The position numbers and the translations under genes are program-made. This document shows, piece by piece, positions 33,286 to 45,144 of a DNA stretch of 64,000 bases. Source of the DNA: Amyelois transitella (lineage: Eukaryota > Arthropoda > Insecta > Lepidoptera > Pyralidae); contig NC_083532.1 in assembly GCF_032362555.1 (NCBI RefSeq), forward strand, positions 2,741,001 to 2,805,000. Direction: 5' to 3'. The first letter of the stretch is position 1, and every line of letters starts with the position of its first letter. The notes below the pieces were generated by a model. The model was not told the origin of the DNA, did not search any database, and saw only the letters and a program-made list of their open reading frames with translations.

Positions 33286-35080
33286 AATGTCACTGTCAAC
33301 GCGCGGTTCTAAATTCAAAAAACTTTATCTTTTCCCGCCGATCGAAACGTCAAACGAGTTATCGCACATTTTCGCACTACACCTTTTTTAGCACATTGTT
33401 TTCACTCGGTTTTGCTTGGGCACGTCCGACCGCGGGAAGTTGCGAATCGGAAGTAAGCGCGCCAAGATACGAGTCTCGTCGCTTTTCACTTTTTAGGATT
33501 CCATCGACGGTTTTTTTTTCTTATTTTTTCATCTAAGGTTTAATTTTCCAGCCAGCAGGGTACTTATTTTGCGTACTTTATGGTAAATAGTTAATGTTTT
33601 CTTAAGTTGCGTTTTTACTCTGTAAATTTTTCAAATAGACATTTATAACAAGCCGCTTTACTGAGGCTTTGCCAGTGCGTGATGCGTACAATTTTGACGA
33701 GTAAGTATCAAAATGAACCGCTAATTTATCTAATTAGATTGAAATTCGTTATATTTATAGGTTGATCCTCAATCTTGATCATTTTTGTAAATTAAAAGTA
33801 TGTAGTAACGAGATCATTTTTAATCAATTAGTTAATTTAATTAATATATTATTTAAAGAGGTAATTAACTTATTTTAATACATTATGAAATATTTTTACA
33901 ATATTTTTTTCCGTCAAAATTTATCAAAAGTAGTTCACAAAACTCTCGATTTATTTGACAACAAAGATGTAAAAAAAAAATTTAAACCTATAAACATGAT
34001 AGCACTGGCTCAAAAGGAAACATGCATAAAACTCGTTTCTGAGCACTCATCTGATTATAAATAAAACCAGTCGATTTCCAATACCCTTTACCTACAAGGA
34101 TGGTCATAAAAGATTGATCAAATTATAATATTATTCAAGCATCAAGATATCTCGAGCGCACTTAGAGCAAGGCGTCGACTTTCGCTATAGCTTTCCAAAA
34201 CAATGACCATAAAGTAAAAAGGTCTTAACCGACATTGAAAACTCAAGGAATTATCTACCTTCGTCCTTTGATCACACAGTTAAATTCCGCTTACAAAAAA
34301 TTTTGCTTAATGGTAAATATATTTTATACTGAATCTGTTATATATAATTTAATCCCTACCGTGAAAGTTTTAAAGTATTTTTTAGAACATAGAATTTTCG
34401 GCAAAATGACAGTTTAATGTATAATTCTGCTTTCATTACTAATGGCATAGTAAAGGTTAATAGTTTCCCAGTAATGTACATTCCAGTACAGATTAAATAA
34501 TTACAACTACCTAATACGATTTTGATAGAAACTTATTTGGATATAAAAGGAGGTCGTATAATCTGATTTTATTGTCTGTAATGAGTGGAACGGAATGTTT
34601 TAATTCGTGTACCTATTGTTCTTTAGGAAATTGTCGTTAAATGTATTCTTGTATTACAAACTAGGTTGATTTTTAATGGTAAAAAAATTAAAGCAGTTGC
34701 TAGCTTTTTTATATTGTAGGTGATTATGTTCAACGGCGTAAAACTAAGAGTCTCATGTATTCCCGAGGGAATTTCGGAGCTTAGTCTTCTCATACACTTT
34801 ATAAGAATAATTCGTAACAAATTTTAGCCTCCTAAACTGAGAAGCCACATTCATCTAGATAATTGCTCGGCTAGCCCATCCCCTTAAAGAGGAATCTTAA
34901 GGTTATTACCATTTACTTGAATGTATAAGATACTTTCAGAAAAAGTAAGAAAAAGGTAATAAAATGTTTAAATAGACAATTATTTCTTCAATCAGGAATC
35001 TTTTATTTCCCCCACAGAGAGGACTCATCCGGGAAAACCACTATGACCACTTTTAATGTACAAAATCAACCAAGTATAAA
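33286..35080. other. Protease 5' flank and AT-rich spacer
   Basis: A GC-richer patch at about 33410-33480 is the likely promoter zone for the protease exon 1 transcript. From 33.5 kb on I see only AT-rich sequence. Confidence 0.35.
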
Positions 35081-35118
35081 AATATTACGTATACATATAT
35101 GAATGTAAGTTACGAAAC

Positions 35119-35250
35119 CGCTCATAAAACGGAACGTGACTGGCAACTGTCAGCTGATCTTCCCGCGTTCTCACTTTCATCGCTTCGCGCCAAATTGGAC
35201 ACGCGCCATTTTGCACACCCCGCCGCGCATAGACAATGCAAACTTTTGAA
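35119..35250. promoter_or_regulatory. Isolated GC-rich island
   Basis: About 130 bases rich in CpG (TTCGCGCC, GACACGCGCC, CCGCCGCGC) in AT-rich surroundings. It could be a promoter or enhancer for an unseen transcript; no exon recognised. Confidence 0.25.
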
Positions 35251-35727
35251 TTATTTTTTAATAACAAATAAGTACTGACTTAAGAAGTTATCCCTAGTTT
35301 TATAAATAAAGTATTACGGGAATAAAAAAAATGGTTAGGTTCAGTTAATTCAAGTAACAAACAAATGAAATATAAATGTACTTTTTTCCATGTACATTTG
35401 TTTCTTGTGTTTATCATTCCTTACGTTTTCTGTGTACCTACATGAATTGGTACCTAAACATAAAATAAAATAAATTAATATCGTGATCTCCATATCTTTG
35501 GCGCTAGTTATGTTCCCTTGGAAACAGAGGTAGTTCCATGGTCTGATTTGACCATGATCGAGAAGTTGAAAAGCCAACTTATTACGCAAGGCGAGATCTT
35601 CTGATCTCCGTGGCCTTGTTAACTGTTTACCGTTAAAGTAAGAACATTAGCATTCAAACTAAAGTCCGTTACTCAGAAAAGTCATTGGTACATGGCCGTG
35701 ATTGGATTCAAACCTGCAAGCATCGAT

Positions 35728-36170
35728 TACATACATATTTACCCCTACCGTGTAGACAGAGCCAACAATCTCGAAAAGACTACAAGACCACCTTCAAGCT
35801 AACGGTTAGACCTGAATATAAAAAGCGAAGTCACATACCTTCTAAATTATATGAGAATACATTAGTTTAAATGCTAACCGATGCTCTTACGGTTGGGAAA
35901 AACCTATGAGGCAACCTTCACAATGAGGCAATAGGATATGTTATCATGTTCCAATAAGTGTTAAGTGCATCTGCAATGGTAGCGGAGGTGAGATGGAAGT
36001 CGCTTCGTGTAAAAACTTGACTCAACTACGGATCTAATCAGCGGATTCCAAGCTCCTCTCCAAAGAGGTGAGGACCCAACTGGGACTAAAGCCAGGATTA
36101 TGAAGACTTCAACAGGCAAACTAACGAGTACACTCGATTACCGAAACGTGGTGAGATTGACGAGTTTGAT
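35728..36170. repeat. SINE-A trace and family H repeat
   Basis: 35728-35800 is diverged antisense SINE-A. 35955-36170 is family H (ATGGTAGCGGAGGTGAGATGG, GAAGTCGCTTCGTGTAAAAAC). Confidence 0.55.
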
Positions 36171-36899
36171 ATCTTATAACCAGCACTCTTATTACCTATG
36201 GAATATTATAGTGAAAGTGCTGAAAGAAATCGCGATAAAAGTCGCGTGCTTATAGTAATAAAATGTCACGTTCGTGCTCCCAATTTATTATTTCACTCGC
36301 TTTTGTATGCGACTTTGTTCGTGTTAATCAAAATTTTCTTACGAAGTTTAAATAGGTATATGGGTAAGTACATACAAAAATTCATGCTTACTATCCCAGT
36401 GGGCTACATAGGACTACATTTTTAAAGACTACATCATAATTTCTTTTACGAAGTTTGATCTATGAAATTTCGACATAAGATATTATTCCAAAAACAATAA
36501 TGCCCGATATGACGCTCACGCGATACTTGCAAGACAAAACACGGGAAAAAATACCTTAAATTTCCTAAATACATCTTGGATATTTCAAAATATTAAAATT
36601 GTAACTGGCCAATTAACAGATTTGATTGGTAATTTTGACCATAGTAACGGACTGCCTGACCGTAATGTTTAAATTAAGAACAGTCTAAAATTCAAATGCT
36701 GTCACGAGAGCATTGTGCTTATCAGAACGTAACTAAATCATAATGTATGTAACCCTCTTTCGTAAGATTGGTTGCAGAAAAAAATAAACAAAGACATATT
36801 TTGCAAATGAAATTATTGTCTATGGGAATACCGGACGTAGTGATGTGGTTTCGTCACTGTATGTAGGTTTTATGAGTTTAACAGAGGTCTTTATTTCTT
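36171..36899. other. No recognised feature
   Basis: AT-rich; short frames only. Confidence 0.4.
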
Positions 36900-37190
36900 A
36901 ACTAGCTTTTACCCGAAGTTTCGCTCGTGTGAATTCAGAACTTAACGCCATCTAACAAAAAAGGCGACGAAATAAGCACCATCTGCAAAAAGTAACGAAT
37001 TTAACGCCACCTACAAAGAAAACAGGTTTTTCGCAAATCCCACTGAAACTATGTTTTTACCGATATGAAAGGTCTTTTATATCCTTCTCCAGGCTCTAAA
37101 TTATAAATACGTGATATACGTATCAAGAGTATTAATTCAGATAGATAACCCGTGAAGAGGTAACAAACAAACAAATAAACTATATATTAT
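36900..37190 (-). mobile_element. Family G Helitron-like repeat
   Basis: ACTAGCTTTTACCCGAAGTTTC start (reverse of a CTAGT terminus), then AACGCCATCTAACAAAAAAG and GATAACCCGTGAAGAGGTAAC. Confidence 0.6.
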
Positions 37191-39264
37191 ACTTTCACAT
37201 TTAGTATATAAGACGGACTCTCTCGTCTGATTCATACTTTAATTCGATTATTCATCTTTCTTTACCTTTGATCTTAATGAAGGAAACTCTGAAATCTTAT
37301 GTCGCCATGCTGGTCTGGTAATGAAAAAAAAACTCATAGTGTATACAGAGTCAATTAAGGTAAAGGCTTTAATAAAATTTTTTTATTACTTTTTGTGTTA
37401 ATATCCTAGCTTTCAAGTTCCAAAATAATAAACAATATTAAATATTATGTAGAACGTTTAATGTTAATTCAGCGATGTTATGGGCAGTTGATACGTCACG
37501 AAAATCGTGTATTAAATTGTCCTGTTTAATTGTCGCAATTCTAAGACTAATACTCTAACAAATATCCTAAAATTATTGAGTACTACCTATAGGTTTCGAT
37601 CAGACATGTTAAAAACATTTTGAATTTTTTTATTACATTTTGATATGTACGTAGTTTCGCTTTGATTTCTACTACTCGCTCGTTTTCTTAACTGGGATGG
37701 TAAGATATAGTAACTCATTATACTTTGATATTTTTATGATACATAAGTGTTCTATGTAACCTACTTACATCGTTATAATTGACTCGTATCAAAAAGTCAT
37801 TTATTTTTCACGTTAACTTAATTTGTTTAAAAAATAAAATAAAAAAAAACTTAAGTTTAAAACATTTTACACATAACGGACTGGCAACTTACCCTTAAAA
37901 ATTAAAAAAATAAAATCCTATTTCGTAATTTAATTGCACAAAAATTCATCACATTTAAAAAAAAATTAAGAATTTAATGGTATTTGCCATTCATTTTGTT
38001 CCTCACCGATGAATTATAAAAAGGCTTATTAAAAAAAACTAATAAATAAATAAATAAATTTAAAAATGGACTTTGTTTTTTTTACACGTGCTGCAGATTT
38101 TAGCAGCCACACGATACTATCTATATGACAGACGTGTTGGCGCGTGGGGTGACAAACATTTCACTTTCATTTAAATGCGTGTGTTTGTTTGTATGCAAGC
38201 CACATCTGAGGACGATGAATCAAGATCAGAAATGAAACAGAATGGATAACTCTTGCAGCTACTTACTTCATCCACAGCTTTTTCGCGTGCAAATTATCCA
38301 AATTCCTTACCAAAAAGTCGGCAATGACAGACAGCTAGTAAGTACTGTTTTTTTGTAGGTTAAGTATATAAAACTTGTGTGTGTACTAAATCCATTCAGA
38401 GGTTTCAATTGCACTTTAATGAGATATAACAATCACCTTTCAATTTTATATACTTTAAACATTATTGAAACAATCTGTGAACTCGTGACAATCTAATCAA
38501 TTTATTTATTAACATATTGATATTCAAGAATGTGCATAATTTATTAAGAATAATGGTTCCTCGTTAATATTGAACACATTATTTTAGCAATGAAACTATA
38601 CGTTAGTCAAATTTTTGCTTCGAATACTATTTTCAAAATCATTATAAGATACTTACAAAGTTCTGTACTTGTACTAGTGTCCTACTTACAAAGTAAACGC
38701 GTGGGAATATATTTTTGTATCATCCTTGTTATTAAGATCAATAAAGTCCATTGCTCATAAAGTTACAACAAAAATTTGAGACAATAAGCTCTCTCGGCGT
38801 AATTTATTATTTATTTGGCCAAATTAAATCCTGCCAGTAATAAAATGAAAAATGTTTAACTCCCCTTCACACGGCGCCAGAGAGAGGCGAGAGCTACTGG
38901 AAAGCTGTCTGGTTTTACTTTTAATTTTTATATTTAGAACGCTCTTATTCTGACCGCGTCTAGATTTGTAGATTAGGACAAAATTAGCATAACTTTTTTT
39001 GTAAGTGGCCAATTAAAATTAAAAACTTGGGTAATTGTATTGATAACAAGCAATACTTGGTGGTTGGCCCGGTTCCTTGGTTAGAAAGAAAAGAACTTGT
39101 GTTTCGCATTTTTCTCATTTTCCCTGGAATGTATAATACTTAATAATTCATACTCGTACATTTTTTTGTATATAATCAAACCCTTTTCTTTTCACTAATA
39201 AAGGCTTACTTGAACCGCTCTACCACTGACGCTCTATTAAAAAATATCGAAAACTGGATTATTT
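37191..39264. other. AT-rich non-coding stretch
   Basis: No gene. A tRNA-like fragment (TTGAACCGCTCTACCACTGACG) at 39212-39234 belongs to the second tRNA-like SINE type. A small GC patch lies at 38865-38905. Confidence 0.4.
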
Positions 39265-39269
39265 TATCA

Positions 39270-39405
39270 TACATACATATAATCACGTCTATATCCCTTG
39301 CGGGGTAGACAGAGCTAACAGTCTTGAAAAGTCTGATAGGCTACGTTCAGCTGTTTGGCTTAATGATAGAATTGACATTCAAATAGTGACAGGTTGGTAG
39401 CCCAT
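39270..39405 (-). repeat. SINE-A 3' half
   Basis: ACATACATATAATCACGTC to GTGACAGGTTGGTAGCC. Confidence 0.85.
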
Positions 39406-40308
39406 TATGGATATAATATTTATAAATTATTTAATCGATATAAATAAAACGAACCCCAGGCTCTACAGCTCAAAGGTGCAACTGGGTGCAACTGGGCACG
39501 TTAAGATATTGCATCATCACAGATTTCTAATAATCTCAAATTCTGCAAAAGCCCTAAGGTTACGAAAGTAAGGTCAAGTTGATAGGTTAAGGGGGTTACG
39601 AGGCGCAGGCGCATAACGTTTTACAAATTACGACACAACGTGAGAAAGCGGCATCCGGCTTTGCGAAGTAAGGGTAAGTTTACAATGCTAACTCAATATG
39701 TGTAATTAGTCCTGTATTTTTTATTTATATTTATTTATTATAAAAAATCCATAAAAATACTATGATAAAAATGACTGATGTTTGTACTTGAAAGGTATTG
39801 TCATAAAATCGATATATCTAGTAATCCACTCATAGGTGTAGGTATAAGATCATCAGAAGATCTGTCTAATAGTTTTTGAGTTTATTTTATCCGTTCCAAA
39901 CTAAATCCAAAGCTATTCTCTTTATGAGTTAATATTCAGTACCTGGGTGATCAAGTATTGCTCGGTGGACGTTAGTAAGAACACAAAAACTTAAAAAAGA
40001 ATCACCAAAATATATTTGATTTAAAAAAAAATAAACATTGATTTTATTAATATATATTTTTTATATTTGATTACAATTCGCGGTAAATTATGTGATGAAT
40101 AAAAGATTTAGGCAATATTTTGTGTGTATATAGGTATTTTATAGCCAGTACGTACGACATATCTAACTGGTGTGCAACGGCCATCTTCTCCGTCAACAAA
40201 CTTACCACCAGGCAGATTGAGGTTAATCACTCCCAAATTATTATTTTAAAAAAAAACTGTCACAATCAGAATTTCGCAAACTATGAAAAAATACGTGGAT
40301 AAATAAGT
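39406..40308. other. No clear feature
   Basis: AT-rich; a SINE-D tail trace (GCTAACTCAATATGTGTAATT) lies near 39690-39725. Confidence 0.4.
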
Positions 40309-40535
40309 GCTGTGTGGTGCCGGGAACCAATAAAAAGGTATAGGATGGATGTCGCAAAAGGTGATTAAGGGAATGGCTTATAATCTTAAGATTCTCTTTT
40401 AAGGCGATATGCTCATCAAGCCAAACAGTTGAATGTGGCCTATCAGTTCCATTTCAAGACTCTCTTGGAAAGACTTTTGGCTTTTTTGGCTCTGTCTACC
40501 CCGGATATAGACGTGATTATTTGTATGTATGTATG
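40309..40535 (+). repeat. SINE-A, rearranged
   Basis: CTGTGTGGTGCCGGGAACC to an ATGTATGTATGT tail, with an extra TCTCTTGGAAAGAC insertion in the stem region. Confidence 0.75.
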
Positions 40536-41281
40536 TAAATAAGTAAATAATCCTATAGTTCTTCGTGCATCTGAACGCAGCCTTAGAGCCTCCAAAACTG
40601 CGCACTTACTCAGCTTTCTCCCTCCAACGCTCATGTAACAATTACACCGCTTGTTACGTCATGGTTACACCTATTAATAATTCCGTGGTTACATGCGATG
40701 CAAATCTTATGCATTAAGGCGATACATCATAGATTTTGGGTCATTTTCACTTGGTTTTTTCTCATAAAATATAAATTGCATCGTTTCAATATTTTAGGAA
40801 ATGAAAGTAAATATATTCAATTATATTTGTGGAAGATGAAAACACGATTGGAACAAAAATCCTCGATCAAAAAAATTCAGGAACCCAAGTCTAGATTTCG
40901 ATTATTTATCTCAAACTATAAGGATTTAAAATTTGAATTTTGTACCAAATTGAAGATCATTAAAAAATAATAACTTCTGGAAGATGAAATTTCGATTGGA
41001 TGTTTTGTTTAGACGTCATTAAACTAAATAGATGAAAACAGGAATTAAAATTGTTGCGACAATAGTACTGGACAGTAGAGTGTTGACACTTTATCTCTGT
41101 CTCATTCCTACACGACCGGGTGGGATAAAGCGCTGTCCTTTGTAAGCGTGCCTTCACACTCCGCGGATCACATTCTCGGACGCAGGACCTGTGCCAGTCG
41201 CTCCGAGCGTCGTTGAAAAATATTCTGCGAAGTATTTAATTTCCCACATTCATTTTGTTTGAATTTATTTCTGTACATAAT
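40536..41281. other. No clear feature
   Basis: AT-rich, with a CpG-richer patch at about 41100-41215 lacking a recognisable exon. Confidence 0.4.
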
Positions 41282-41430
41282 TGTCAGCTCAGGTTAATGA
41301 ATTGTGTCGTTGATCTCTGAATCTTACGCGTCGCTTTTCCGTCGGCCGGGGTGATATTACGTAGGTACCTATTTAGGATCGTGGATTTTGATACTTTTTT
41401 TTTTTTGTACTTTCTGAAATATATTATAGA
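41282..41430. mobile_element. MITE (TACAGGGTGAC family), 3' half
   Basis: AATGAATTGTGTCGTTGAT..., TCGCTTTTCC, GGATCGTGGATTTTGATAC match 18810-18930. Confidence 0.7.
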
Positions 41431-41990
41431 TAGTTTAGGTTAGTTTTTAATACAGTTTATTTGTTTCGTTTAGTGTAAATAGGTGTATAATTTTACGTCA
41501 TGTTAGCAAGTTAAATGTTAGCATGTTAAAAAAAAAACTTGGAAGAGCTTCCCATATGGGACAATTTAGATGGTGGGTACTAATTACACTTACTAATAGA
41601 TAGACATATAGATGCCTACTGAGATTTTCTCCGCAAACACTGAAGGTGAAAAATATTTCATTTGATACCGGCTTGTGGCGGGGCGGCAGTAGGTAGATAG
41701 ATAGATAAAACAACAACAAACAACAGCTCCGCCGCCGTCGGTTATACTGTCACTAGTTGTTGCCCTGGTCTTTGCCTACGGAAACAGTACTTTTTACTGG
41801 ATGATTGTTCTGTCTTTTTCTATAGGTACTTACTCCTAGGTAACTGTATTATTCAGGGTACCTCCTCAGCTGCAAGACGTCGCAGGGTTTACTTTTCTTC
41901 GCTTTCTTCATTTGGCACGATCACAATCATTATCCCATTATTTGATTGTTATTAATTTTTAGGAAAAATAAATTGTCTCCGATATCGTCG
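41431..41990. other. No recognised feature
   Basis: Mixed sequence. A splice-acceptor-like TTATTAATTTTTAG precedes 41961 and the small frame that follows. Confidence 0.35.
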
Positions 41991-41997
41991 TTGACAA

Positions 41998-42113
41998 TGT
42001 CCGAACAGAGAAGTGCGGATGGTGTGGAGTCGACAGTTGATATTATGGACTTAGATAGTCATGGCATTATTCCGACGCCGACATCAACGACAACCCAAGA
42101 TAGAAAACCATAG
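41998..42113 (+). CDS. Small unassigned ORF (38 aa)
   Basis: ATG at 41998 reads MSEQRSADGVESTVDIMDLD, then SHGIIPTPTSTTTQDRKP and a TAG stop that falls at the start of a perfect palindrome. Composition is protein-like (acidic, Ser/Thr-rich) and a possible acceptor (TTTTTAG) lies about 40 bases upstream. I do not recognise it. It may be the terminal exon of an unseen gene, a retrocopy fragment, or chance. Confidence 0.25.
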
Positions 42114-42140
42114 GTTCCGTAGCCATTTGGCTACGGAACC
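42113..42140. repeat. Perfect palindromic hairpin
   Basis: GGTTCCGTAGCCA, loop TT, TGGCTACGGAACC: 13-base arms. The GGGTTCCGTA word is common at ends of lepidopteran repeats. Confidence 0.7.
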
Positions 42141-42727
42141 CTAAAAATATATGATATACATTACTATGTAAATTACCTTTGATTGAACGAAATCGAATAA
42201 GTAATTACGAGTAGTTTTTTTATAACCATTACAAACTTATTCATTTTATACAAAATTTTTGCATACATCCGCAACTATATCATTGCTTATAATGTAATTT
42301 AATATATGTATGTTTTTTTGTAAAATTATTTTATTGTATCAAAAACAATAAAATATTCTGATGCGGACTCCATTGCATTCGCAAACTTTATTCGGGTTAC
42401 GTGAGGTCACGCGCCAGCGGCTACGGTGCGCGGCGATCTAGCGGGGCAAGCGTGGTCGGGGGTGAGCCCCGCGCGGGGTGAGCCTCTCGCCCGCATCGAG
42501 GTACATGTCATCTGAATGTAGCGCCTTAATTGTTTATGCTTATTTATAATTAGAAATGATGCCGACCGACTGAGTTAATGTACCGACCAAATCGGTAGGT
42601 CTAGACATATGAAATTCAAATTCATGTTAGTTTTGTGGTGTAAGGATGCACTTAATAGGATTTGCAAGCGGAATTTCCGCGCGGCATTTTCATTCCACGC
42701 GGGCGGAACCGCGGGCATATCTAGTAT
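42141..42727 (+). mobile_element. GC-rich block and Helitron-like terminus
   Basis: A GC-rich segment at 42400-42505 (GGTCACGCGCCAGCGGC, GAGCCCCGCGCGGGGTGAG) and, at 42690-42725, CCACGCGGGCGGAACCGCGGGC plus CTAG, a Helitron-like 3' end. The 5' boundary is unclear. Confidence 0.4.
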
Positions 42728-42977
42728 GTAGTAAATATTTATTTATTTAAAAGTTTATTGCACAAAACAAAAATGTACAAAAGGCGAACTTTATGCCGTT
42801 TGGCATTCTCTACCAGTCGATATGGTGCGATAAAGTGCACATGCATACTTTAACACATATGAAACGTGTGTTAAAGTTTTAAAAAAATAAATTCATCAGG
42901 CATTAAAATCGGTACAGTTGTTAAAATGCTATGTTATGTTGTTCTACGAATTAAAAGAATAATATCTATATACTTAC

Positions 42978-43407
42978 ATCCCAGTTCTTGATAAAAAATC
43001 GACTTCTGCCCACTCAAATGTAACTTTAACTCGTCCTTGCTTTCCTCGCTGGTCACTTTATCACTAAGTTTTGTAATTAACTTATCACTTAAGGAGTTCT
43101 TTAAGTCATTCGGTAATTTAACATTACTCGCAGATTTGTATTTTAAATTTTTCAAGTGCCCATCACTGTCCAGTATCGTTATATCTTCATAATTATTCAC
43201 CACATCAGTATCTTTGCCGATATTTTTAATTACATCCGAATTATATTTGCTTTCACTTAAAAATTTCGAAAACAAAACGCCTTTGTCCGATAAAAGATTT
43301 TTCGATTCATGCAAATCGTTTACAACGTCACTTTCTGAGTCGAGATCGCACTTAACATTTTTGAGTAACACCATAATAATCACATTCAAATTAATTTTGA
43401 GTTTCAT
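42978..43407 (-). CDS. Orphan signal-peptide first exon, possible alternative protease start
   Basis: An open frame of 143 codons from the ATG at 43407 (an in-frame ATG also sits at 43428), ending at a consensus donor GGAT|GTAAGT in phase 1. The N-terminus has a hydrophobic core (NVIIMVLL) ending in a Cys, like a weak signal peptide, followed by an Asp/Ser/Lys-rich, low-complexity segment. A TATA-like TTATAATA lies on the same strand at about 43472-43480. The phase and the secreted, acidic character match exon 1 of the downstream protease, and exon 2 at 27681 is the next phase-compatible acceptor I can see. It could also be the start of an unrelated gene whose other exons I do not recognise, or a chance frame. 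Confidence 0.5.
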
Positions 43408-43799
43408 ATTTTCGGCTTTATAACACACGCCTTTGTTACTTAAAATTCAATTAGTATCGTCATTCGCGTCCTATTATAACCCAGAAAAAAATTAAGATTC
43501 CAATTTCAAATTTGTTGAGATTGATGAATTAAAAAATGGCGGTTGTCAAGCCAATTTTCGTAAAAAGCGAAAGCGTCTCGCCCTGCTCGGACGTAAGACA
43601 ACAACTCAAGTGACTAAATCGATCTTTTGACTTTAGGAGAAATGTGTTTACATAACAAGATACGTGTCCGGTTAGTTGCAGTCGCTGATAATTGGAACAT
43701 TTTTTGTTGTTTAATTTGTTTTGTATTAAAGCCTTTTGTTTTGGGACTTACTTCAGGCTTTCCTCTTCGATGAGGAGTCTGAATGTGTAAGCATAACCA

Positions 43800-43922
43800 G
43801 GATCCAATACTGTTTAAAATTCTCCTCCAAAAATTGCGGAGGTCACTCGGGAGTCGCTTCGTGTAGAAACTTGACTCATCCAGATAAAGATCCATCTCTG
43901 ATAAAGGGCGCACTTGTAGCAT
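43800..43922 (+). repeat. Family H repeat
   Basis: CCAAAAATTGCGGAGGTCAC, GGGAGTCGCTTCGTGTAGAAAC. Confidence 0.55.
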
Positions 43923-43962
43923 GAATATTTAGGTACTAACCAGTGCTAACTATCTATACTAA

Positions 43963-44140
43963 TACTATAGAGCTGAAGAGTTTGTTTGTTTGTTTGTTTG
44001 AACGCGCTAATTTCAGGAACTACTGGTTCGAATTCAAAAATTCTTTTTGTGTTGAATAGACCATTTATCGAGAAAGGCTTTAGGCTATATAACATCACGT
44101 TGCAACTATTAGGTGCGAAGAAATAAAAATTATTCCTCTT
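43963..44140 (+). mobile_element. Lep1-type Helitron, 3' truncated
   Basis: TACTAATACTATAGAGCTG to TTAGGTGCGAAGAAATAA; the hairpin end is absent. Confidence 0.75.
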
Positions 44141-44892
44141 TAAATAATCTAAAAAAATGACCACGACAGTATATGTCTATTTTACTAGAACCGTTTTTAT
44201 GGTAATAAAATTTGGTCTAAATTAATGCATTATTTGTTAAGAGTTGTATCAACGTAATAATATTAATCTTTATCCAAATAAAAGTGTTGTTGATTAGGAG
44301 TATTTAATTGTGAACAAAATTGTCTTTGAGATCACTTAATTTCAAAGAACATCTTAGAAGATATAACAATTTAAAAATAACACGGATATTAAATTCACCC
44401 GCGCCGCATGATGTGCAAAACATGACGCTGCAAGGAAGAGAGGCGTGGTAGGTATAGAATAGGCTTTTTATATTTTCCGTTATAGTTATTCTACTTTTTT
44501 TTTTGTTTTGTGAATCCCAACTAATATGATAAATGCAAAAGTTTGTTTGTTTGTTGTCTCTTCACGCGTTATCTACTGAAGCAATATTCTTGAAATTTTG
44601 CGTATAGATAGACATAATTTATTTCATTTCCGTGAAAATACTAGAAAAAAATGCCTATGTCACTTCCGAAGGTCTATTCTATATATGCGCTAAATTTCGT
44701 GAAAATAAGTCCAGTAGCTTGAGTACCCACAACACCGATCTCCATGAACTTTTGCATACATAAAGTGTGGGTACAAGAAGGGTAAGTTGGCTTCGGTATA
44801 AGCACAATAGGTAAACATATAAGCACGTGTTTAAAAATAAATATTTTAAAGAAAACACGTACATAAGCTTAATATTTTTATTATTTACAATT
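44141..44892. other. Non-coding with degraded repeat
   Basis: 44515-44720 holds CTAATATGATAAATGCAAAAG and CGTTATCTACTGAAGCAAT, a Helitron/RTE-like fragment; the rest is unassigned. Confidence 0.4.
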
Positions 44893-44970
44893 TAGCTGAA
44901 CGTGGCCAATGGCTCTATCTACCCCGCAAGGGATATAGACGTGACCATATGAATGTATGTATGTATGTAT
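44893..44970 (+). repeat. SINE-A 3' end
   Basis: AGCTGAACGTGGCCAATGGC to (ATGT)n, just downstream of the acyl-CoA ligase stop. Confidence 0.8.
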
Positions 44971-45018
44971 TTACAAGTAAGGAAATATACATATGTAGTT
45001 AAACGAAATACACAGATA

Positions 45019-45144
45019 TCACAATTTAGCTTTGGTTCTCTTAATCATTGTTTTCAGGATTTTTCTCAGGATTTTTCCAGAAGGATTCTTCGGTATCTCT
45101 GACACGAAACGCACGCCGCCGCGAAGATGCTTAGGATTTGATAG
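45019..45144 (-). CDS. Acyl-CoA ligase exon 9 (catalytic Lys, PTS1, stop)
   Basis: 41 codons plus TGA. It contains [12 protein letters not shown] with the A10 lysine and ends in KAKL, a canonical-type PTS1 tripeptide AKL. Confidence 0.94.
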   Translation of the reverse strand, partial: LSNPKHLRGGVRFVSEIPKNPSGKILRKILKTMIKRTKAKL

